64,000 nt of DNA from positions 58,036-122,035 of the forward strand of contig NZ_QXGI01000006.1 in NCBI RefSeq assembly GCF_003952025.1, given 5' to 3'. A model generated the notes under the pieces. It was not told the DNA's origin. It did no database searches and was given only the letters and a program-made list of their open reading frames with translations. This document shows, piece after piece, positions 58,890-64,000 of this stretch; positions within the stretch are counted from its first letter, which is position 1; each line of letters starts with the position of its first letter. Origin of the DNA: Bifidobacterium castoris (GTDB lineage Bacteria; Actinomycetota; Actinomycetes; Actinomycetales; Bifidobacteriaceae). The position numbers and the translations under genes were made by a program.

Positions 58890-60349
58890 GCCTGCTCCTT
58901 CTTCGTCGACGTTGCGTTCGTCGTCGATGTCGTGTCCGCTGTCGACTCCGCGTCCTTCGTCGACTTCGCTTCGTCGCCCGTGCCGCTGTGGCCGATCGCG
59001 CCTTCGTCCGTGTCGTTTTCGGAGTCCTTCGCGCCGTCATGCGCAAGATACGGCGACGCGAACAGTTGCGCGGCCGGGAACGCGGCGACGCGCACGCCGG
59101 CGATCACCGCGAGCACGAGGCAGCCGGCGACGCTGATCCAGATGAGGTTCCACACGAGCGGGGCCGGAAGCGTGAAGCTGTGGCCGTCGACGAAGTTGCC
59201 GGCGAGCGGATTCGCCGTGCAGCAGCCGATGATCAGGCCGATCGCGGCGCCGAGCAGCGTCGGCCACAGGATCTCGTTCATGAACTGCCAAGCGAGGCGC
59301 CCCTTCGTGACGCCCACCTGCAGCGCGAAACCGATCTCCTCGCGCCGCGGCAGCGCCTGCAGCAGCGTGAGCGCGAGCAGCAGCGCGCCGCCGATCGACC
59401 ACAGCAGGATCAGCGTCAGCCGCATGGTCGAGGCGAGCGAGTCGAGCGGCTCGAGCGAACGTTCGTACTGGTCGATCGTCGGCGAGGAGAGCCGGTAGCC
59501 GCTCGGCAGCTTGACGTCCTTGATCGCCTGCTTGAAGGCCTCGTACTGCTCGACGCCCTGGAACATGAAGACGACGTTGACGTCGGGGCGCTGCCAGCCG
59601 GAGGCGTCGAGCGGGTCGAGGTCGTCTGCGGCGAAGGAATAGTAGGTCGTGTAGAGCACGTTGTCCGGCACGTCCTTCGCGAAGGGCGCGGCGCCCTCGG
59701 CCGGTTCCGTGTACTCGTACAGGCCGCACACCGTGTACGTGTAGGTCGTCTTCGCGTCCTTCGCGTTGCCGAGCGTGACCTCGTCGCCGACCTTGATGCC
59801 GTTCTTGTCGGCGAGCGCCTTCGACATGATGAGGTCGTGCCGTGTGACGTCCTCGTAGCCGAGGTCCTTGCCGTCCACGATCCGGTAGGTGCCGTAGCTG
59901 TTCGCCGGGACGGCCTGCTCGCTGAGGAAGGACTGGAGCGTGAAGTCGCCGCCGGTCTCGTCGGCGCCTGCATCCGGCTGCTGCGCGCCAGCGACCGGCT
60001 TGAGCTTGTCGCCGCCGCGCACCGGCACCGAGTCGATGAGAGTGTAGCCGAAGGTCGCGTTCTTCTCGTTGGCGGCGGCGCCGATGCCGTTATAGTCGTC
60101 CCACGTCATGTAGTTCTTCGTCGAATCGGCGTTGTCTCCCTGCGCCAGCGCCTTGTCCAGGTCGGCCGGCGTGAAGACGCCGAGCGGCGTCAACTGGTCG
60201 TAGCGCGCGCCATGCGCTTCGTCGTACTCGTGCAGCACGGCCACGCCGAAGGCCGACCAGAGGGTGACCAGCAGGCTGACGACGATCGTCAGTACTGTCC
60301 TCCAGGGGTGACGGCGCAGCGCGGACCATGCGTTCTTCGCAACGAACAT
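58886..60349 (-). CDS. FtsX/MacB-type ABC permease
   Basis: A 487-residue membrane protein of the FtsX family with an N-terminal span (about 15-40, TVLTIVVSLLVTLWSAFGV). A large extracytoplasmic domain covers about 45-315 and has beta-rich sequence with GIKVGDEVTLGNA, similar to MacB-type core domains. Three C-terminal spans follow (ILLWSIGGALLLALTLLQAL and on). The last 55 residues are a Ser/Thr/Asp-rich tail. GGGAGA precedes the ATG. The stop overlaps the start of the pseudo-ATPase gene (ATGA). MacB-like pairs work as mechanotransmission devices; how this one would be powered is unclear. Confidence 0.8.
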   Translation of the reverse strand: MFVAKNAWSALRRHPWRTVLTIVVSLLVTLWSAFGVAVLHEYDEAHGARYDQLTPLGVFTPADLDKALAQGDNADSTKNYMTWDDYNGIGAAANEKNATFGYTLIDSVPVRGGDKLKPVAGAQQPDAGADETGGDFTLQSFLSEQAVPANSYGTYRIVDGKDLGYEDVTRHDLIMSKALADKNGIKVGDEVTLGNAKDAKTTYTYTVCGLYEYTEPAEGAAPFAKDVPDNVLYTTYYSFAADDLDPLDASGWQRPDVNVVFMFQGVEQYEAFKQAIKDVKLPSGYRLSSPTIDQYERSLEPLDSLASTMRLTLILLWSIGGALLLALTLLQALPRREEIGFALQVGVTKGRLAWQFMNEILWPTLLGAAIGLIIGCCTANPLAGNFVDGHSFTLPAPLVWNLIWISVAGCLVLAVIAGVRVAAFPAAQLFASPYLAHDGAKDSENDTDEGAIGHSGTGDEAKSTKDAESTADTTSTTNATSTKKEQA

Positions 60350-60684
60350 CCGTTGTCTCCCGTTGATTGTTCTCGATGTGCGCGTTCTTGGGATCGTGCA
60401 CGTTCACTACCGTGATTGTATCTAGCAAGGCGGTCTGAACGATCGCTGAACGCCCGCGTCTTCGCGCTCGGTGAGCGCACGGGCCACCCGCCGTCTTGCG
60501 TATGCGCCGCATCTTTGTCCACATGCGCCGTCGCATTGTGGATGACACGCCCGTTCTCCACTTATCCACAAAGGTCCGTACGGCGATGGCGGCGCGCGCC
60601 GGCGCCGTGCGAGGGTGGATGCGGGACGTCGGCGACGGGCGCCGACGGTGTGGCAGCCGCGTCCCGCGGCGGTAAGGAGCACCC
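60350..60684. promoter_or_regulatory. Divergent region with a second group of DnaA-box-like sites
   Basis: It separates the leftward FtsX gene and a rightward unknown gene. TTGTCCACA (60515-60523), TGTGGATGA (60537-60545) and the perfect TTATCCACA (60562-60570) lie within 56 bases. A TACAAT-like -10 box for the leftward gene is seen as ATTGTA at 60415-60420. The unknown gene has its own AAGGAG site. Confidence 0.4.
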
Positions 60685-62379
60685 ATGCGCGATAACTACA
60701 CCTTCGATTCCGAGGCATTTCTGGCGACGCTCGCCGCGCTGTCCTCGCGTTTCGAGCAGGTCGTCGCGTCGTCGGCGCTGTCGTTCGACGGCATCGACGA
60801 CGACGCCGCCAACCCGATCCAGCATCCGGAGCGTCATGGGGACGGCATCGCGCCGGCCTGCGCCGCGCCCGGCGACGCCGTCGACGCCGTCGACGCGACG
60901 GCTGATTCGGACGGCGACGCCGACCAGTCGTTCGACGGGCGCGGCGGCGTGCGCGAACGGATGCGCAACAGCGAGGGGAAGGTGGACGCGCGCATTCTCG
61001 AGCTCGCGGCGCAGCTGTTCGGGGGCACCTGCTGGGCGTCATTGATCGGCGTCGCGTCGCTCGGTTTCGACGACGCCGTAGCCGAAACCGCGCGCGCGTT
61101 CATGCTGCAGACGGCGCGCTGCGTGCGGCGCAACGGCCTGGCCGTGTGGCTGCACGGCATCATCGCCGACGCGTCGTCGGCCAAGCTGCTCGGCAAACCG
61201 AGCCCGATGATGCCGATGACGATCCGTCCGATGAGCCGCATCCAGATGCACCGCTGGGTCAGTTCGGACGCCGCGCACCGTTACGGCTCCCACAAGCAGC
61301 GTCTCGAGGACGTCGACGAATACCGCAAGCAGGCGTACCGGCTCGCCGCGTACAGCCTGCTGCGCTGGGGCTCCCCGGTCGACGAATGCAACCGTATCGC
61401 GTCGCTGATGCTGTCCGACCCGAAGTTCGGCGTCAGCATGCTGCGGCAGGACCCGAACCTGCTGCTGCAGGGCGTCGCGCCCGACCGCCGCGTGAACCGT
61501 GCGCTCGCCTATCTGCGGCATCTGCGCGTGCAGGCCGACCTCTACTATGCGCGCGCCGTGCAGCGGCACTGGGACCTGCCGCAGCTCGACCCGGCCAACC
61601 ACACCGAGGCGACGGCGTCGATGGACCGGCGGTACCTGTACGACGCGCACCGCCTCGTCGTCTCCTACCGCGCGCTGTGGGACCGCGAGGTGCCGAAGGC
61701 CGACGCCGTGCTCGCCGAGGTCATGCGGACTCAGGAGTATCCGCGCATGAAGCTGTGGGAGAACCCGGTCTATCTGCGCGACGTGGCGCGTTCGCTCGTC
61801 GGGGCGTCATTGTCCGCCGACCTCGTCGAAGGCTTCGAGGCGCGCGACGTGCAGCGTTTCGAAGCGGGCGTCGCGCGATTGCGTACCGTGGCGAAGATGG
61901 TCGAGACGATGACGCTGCTGCTGATGCCGATCGCATTGTCCGACTCGCATGAGCCGAAATGGGCGCAGATGAACCGCGGCGGTTACCGTTCGCGCACGCA
62001 GGCGTGGCGGCTGTACTGCGACGTCGGCGCCGACCTCGCGCTCATCGTGCTCGGCCGGATCGACCGCGGCGACGACCGCTACCGCGCCGATGCCGCGTCC
62101 GCGCTGATGCAGCTCGACGTGCAGGCCTACTGCGAGATGACGATCCCGCTGTTCCAGCCGCAGTCGCAGGACGATGTCGCGGCGATGGATGGGGCCGTGA
62201 TGCCGGACGGCGCTGGGCGACCGGATGGGACCGTGGGGTCGGACGATGTTGTTCAACCGGAGGATGTGGCGGCAACGGACGACGACGCGACGGCGCGTGA
62301 GGCGATAGGGACGTCGCTCGGCGAGATCACGACCGTGCATCGAGCCGGCGAACGCGAACGGGTGGACGTCGTCGCCTGA
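60685..62379 (+). CDS. Large protein of unknown function
   Basis: A 564-residue, probably cytoplasmic protein; I do not recognise it. The first 100 residues include an Asp/Ala-rich disordered stretch. The central part (about 105-480) is helical and rich in Arg, Leu and Ala, with blocks such as RILELAAQLFGGTCWASLIG, YRLAAYSLLRWGSPVDECNR and YLRHLRVQADLYYARAVQRH. The last 80 residues are Asp/Ala/Gly-rich. There is no signal peptide or membrane span. AAGGAG precedes the ATG, and DnaA-box-like sites lie 115-170 bases upstream. A terminator overlaps its stop. The long uniform frame with normal codon use supports a real gene. Confidence 0.7.
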   Translation: MRDNYTFDSEAFLATLAALSSRFEQVVASSALSFDGIDDDAANPIQHPERHGDGIAPACAAPGDAVDAVDATADSDGDADQSFDGRGGVRERMRNSEGKVDARILELAAQLFGGTCWASLIGVASLGFDDAVAETARAFMLQTARCVRRNGLAVWLHGIIADASSAKLLGKPSPMMPMTIRPMSRIQMHRWVSSDAAHRYGSHKQRLEDVDEYRKQAYRLAAYSLLRWGSPVDECNRIASLMLSDPKFGVSMLRQDPNLLLQGVAPDRRVNRALAYLRHLRVQADLYYARAVQRHWDLPQLDPANHTEATASMDRRYLYDAHRLVVSYRALWDREVPKADAVLAEVMRTQEYPRMKLWENPVYLRDVARSLVGASLSADLVEGFEARDVQRFEAGVARLRTVAKMVETMTLLLMPIALSDSHEPKWAQMNRGGYRSRTQAWRLYCDVGADLALIVLGRIDRGDDRYRADAASALMQLDVQAYCEMTIPLFQPQSQDDVAAMDGAVMPDGAGRPDGTVGSDDVVQPEDVAATDDDATAREAIGTSLGEITTVHRAGERERVDVVA

Positions 62380-62392
62380 CGTCCACCCGTTC
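62356..62392. terminator. Terminator between convergent genes
   Basis: GAACGGGTGGACGTC (62356-62370) pairs with GACGTCCACCCGTTC (62378-62392). The stem overlaps the stop codon of the unknown gene and can act for the converging HNH gene as well. Confidence 0.7.
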
Positions 62393-62440
62393 ATCGTGAT
62401 GGTGTGCGCGTTGTCGTCCGCGCCTACGATCGCCTGCGTA

Positions 62441-63520
62441 TCACTCGCAGGCGATGCCGTCGCCGTCGCGGTCGAGCTTCGATGAGTAGCCGGGGTCGCC
62501 GCGGTACAGCGGCGCCTTGCCGGCGGCGCGCACGGCCGCGCAGTTCTTGTAGGTGACGTTCTCGTCGGTCGTGGCGGCCGGCTCCTGCGTCTGCGCCGTC
62601 GCGGGCTCCGGTTCCTGCGTCTGGACGGGCGCCGGTTCCGCGGTCTGCGTAGGTTCGGTGGTCTGCGCAGACTCCTGCGCCGGTTCCGGCGACTCCTGCA
62701 CCTCGAGCGGCGTGACGACGCCGCCGTCGGTCGGCACCTGCTGCGTCGGGCAGCTCGACAGCACGTTCTTCATCGCATCGTGCTCGCTCTGTGTCACCCA
62801 CAGATCGTACTTCTTCTTGACACCGATCTGACGTGCGACGTATTCGCAGCGGAACGACTTGTTCGACGGTAGCCACGTCGCCGCATCGCCGTCGCTCTTC
62901 TGCTGGTTGGCCGGGCCGTCCACGGCGAGCAGATTGTACGGGTCGTTCGCGAACTGAGTGCGCGTCGTCTCGCTCAGCTGCTGCGCGCCGGTCTGCCATG
63001 CGTTGCTCAGCGCGACGACATGGTCGATCTGCACGGCCGTGCTCGTGTCCTGGCCGCGCGTGAAATCGATGCGCTTGCCGGTGTACGGGTCGTTGAGCAC
63101 GCCGGAGGCGACGACGCAGTCATGCGTGCCCTCCTTATAGGTCTTGTCGGACATGTCGCGGTTGAGGATGTCGTTGCGCGTGTCGCAGCCGTTGTGGTCG
63201 ACGTCGCTCCACGCCGCGCCGAACTGGTCGCGCGAATAGCCGGTTTTCGGCGCGCGGCCCTTGACCGGCAGCTGCTCGAGCACGTCGAGGGCGCTGCCCT
63301 CGGGCACCTTGAGCTCCGGCTCCTCGCTTGCCTGCGCGGACGGCTTCTCATCTGACGAACCATCGTCGGCCACGGACTGGTTGCGGTTCGTCTCGCTCGA
63401 CGACGCCGAGCTCGACGCGTCGGCGGAGGACGGCGTCGACGCCGAGCATGCGCCGAGCGACAGCAGCAGGCCTGCGCTTGCGAGCAGCGCGATGGTTTTA
63501 CGGAATGCGTCGGCGGACAT
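62441..63520 (-). CDS. Secreted HNH nuclease-like lipoprotein with excalibur domain
   Basis: A 359-residue predicted surface lipoprotein. The signal ends LLSLGACSAS, followed by about 60 residues of Ser/Asp/Glu linker. The nuclease-like domain of the DUF1524/HNH type (about 85-245) contains DHVVALSNAWQTGAQQL and DPYNLLAVDGPANQQKSDGD (the N/H and K residues). A Pro/Glu/Gln/Thr linker (about 255-310) leads to a C-terminal excalibur calcium-binding domain (NCAAVRAAGKAPLYRGDPGY, then DRDGDGIACE). AAGGGAAC sets the ATG at 63520 rather than 63541. Likely role: degradation of extracellular DNA or RNA; catalytic activity is inferred from motifs. Confidence 0.85.
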   Translation of the reverse strand: MSADAFRKTIALLASAGLLLSLGACSASTPSSADASSSASSSETNRNQSVADDGSSDEKPSAQASEEPELKVPEGSALDVLEQLPVKGRAPKTGYSRDQFGAAWSDVDHNGCDTRNDILNRDMSDKTYKEGTHDCVVASGVLNDPYTGKRIDFTRGQDTSTAVQIDHVVALSNAWQTGAQQLSETTRTQFANDPYNLLAVDGPANQQKSDGDAATWLPSNKSFRCEYVARQIGVKKKYDLWVTQSEHDAMKNVLSSCPTQQVPTDGGVVTPLEVQESPEPAQESAQTTEPTQTAEPAPVQTQEPEPATAQTQEPAATTDENVTYKNCAAVRAAGKAPLYRGDPGYSSKLDRDGDGIACE

Positions 63521-63743
63521 GGGTGTTCCCTTCTGATTCAACGTATGCTGGTGCGGATCCAGGCGCGCGCGGCGGTGGAATCCGCGAATATGCTACCGAT
63601 GCTAGTGTAGAAGATGTATCAATATGTGAGGCGAGGATGTTCACGTCCTCCATCGATTGTTCACAGCGGACGTGTGCGGAGGCGATCGTCGAGGCTGTAG
63701 AATCGGCGCAACGAATCAGCGAGGCGACAACGGGGGGAGGGCA

Positions 63744-64000
63744 ATGATGTTCCGGCATCAGGCATTGCTGCGTCCGGCGATCTACGGCGTCGCCGTCGGC
63801 GACGCGTTGGGCGTGCCGTATGAGTTCATGACGCGCGGCGGTTTCCGCTGCACGGATATGGTCGGCCACGGCTCGCATCGGCAGCCGGCGGGCACATGGT
63901 CGGATGACACAAGCATGACGCTGGCGACCGTCGATTCGTTGCGGCGGGGCGACGGCCGGGTCGACGTGGACGATATGCGCCGCCGCTTCGTCCTGTGGCT
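63744..64000 (+). CDS. ADP-ribosylglycohydrolase family protein (5' part)
   Basis: The first 85 codons of a gene leaving the window. YGVAVGDALGVPYEFMTRGG and GTWSDDTSMTLATVDSL are the two opening motifs of the DraG/ADP-ribosylglycohydrolase family, the second supplying magnesium ligands. GGGGGGAGG at 63732-63739 sets ATG 63744. The family removes ADP-ribose from proteins or small molecules; the exact substrate cannot be told from this fragment. It is divergent from the HNH lipoprotein gene across a 223-base gap. Confidence 0.85.
   Translation, partial: MMFRHQALLRPAIYGVAVGDALGVPYEFMTRGGFRCTDMVGHGSHRQPAGTWSDDTSMTLATVDSLRRGDGRVDVDDMRRRFVLW

Overview
The window is chromosomal DNA of a Bifidobacterium-like actinobacterium, probably from an infant or primate gut lineage. 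The evidence is high GC, heavy use of GC-ending codons, the bifidobacteria-specific lacto-N-biose/galacto-N-biose (LNB/GNB) operon, many carbohydrate ABC transporters paired with intracellular glycoside hydrolases, a divergent pmt/rsmI pair, and several genes that look leaderless. No insertion sequence, prophage or CRISPR array was seen.

Layout. (1) 388-8842: the LNB/GNB operon gltA-gltB-gltC-lnpA-nahK-galT, without the galE (lnpD) gene that usually closes it. It is followed by a large cell-surface SGNH (GDSL) protein with one degenerate and one intact esterase domain. (2) 11817-13414: two divergently transcribed, lipoprotein-anchored flavodoxin paralogues, then tRNA-Ala(CGC). (3) 13999-38861: two adjacent sugar-uptake and degradation units. 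Unit A is LacI, binding protein, two permeases and a GH31. Unit B is a YesL-like protein, an LplB/LplC-type permease pair with its binding protein, GH29, GH3, a second GH31, GH42, a ROK protein, a TetR regulator and an esterase. The hydrolases have no signal peptides. The enzyme set (alpha-fucosidase, beta-galactosidase, alpha-xylosidases, beta-glucosidase, deacetylase) is what stepwise intracellular dismantling of acetylated fucogalacto-xyloglucan oligosaccharides would need. This is the most interesting candidate system here; the substrate is inferred, not shown. DedA and a small membrane protein lie between the units.

(4) 38980-45448: housekeeping genes (Pmt protein mannosyltransferase, RsmI, an LRV-like protein, an AbiEi-like protein, MetG), with a dense cluster of DnaA-box-like sequences upstream of metG. 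(5) 45449-64000: a possible orphan short transcript, a heterodimeric ABC exporter, GH36 alpha-galactosidase, TatD, Kup, a class II amidotransferase, an HD-domain protein, an FtsX-type permease coupled to an ABC 'ATPase' that lacks its nucleotide-binding motifs, a large unknown protein, a secreted HNH/excalibur lipoprotein, and the start of an ADP-ribosylglycohydrolase.

How the genes work together: oligosaccharides are captured by lipoprotein binding proteins, imported intact by ABC permeases (their ATPase is not in the window, as is common when one MsmK-type ATPase is shared), and split in the cytoplasm by phosphorylases or exo-glycosidases. LacI, TetR and perhaps ROK proteins and palindromic operators would provide induction. 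All family names come from reading the sequence and from memory of the families; no database search was run.
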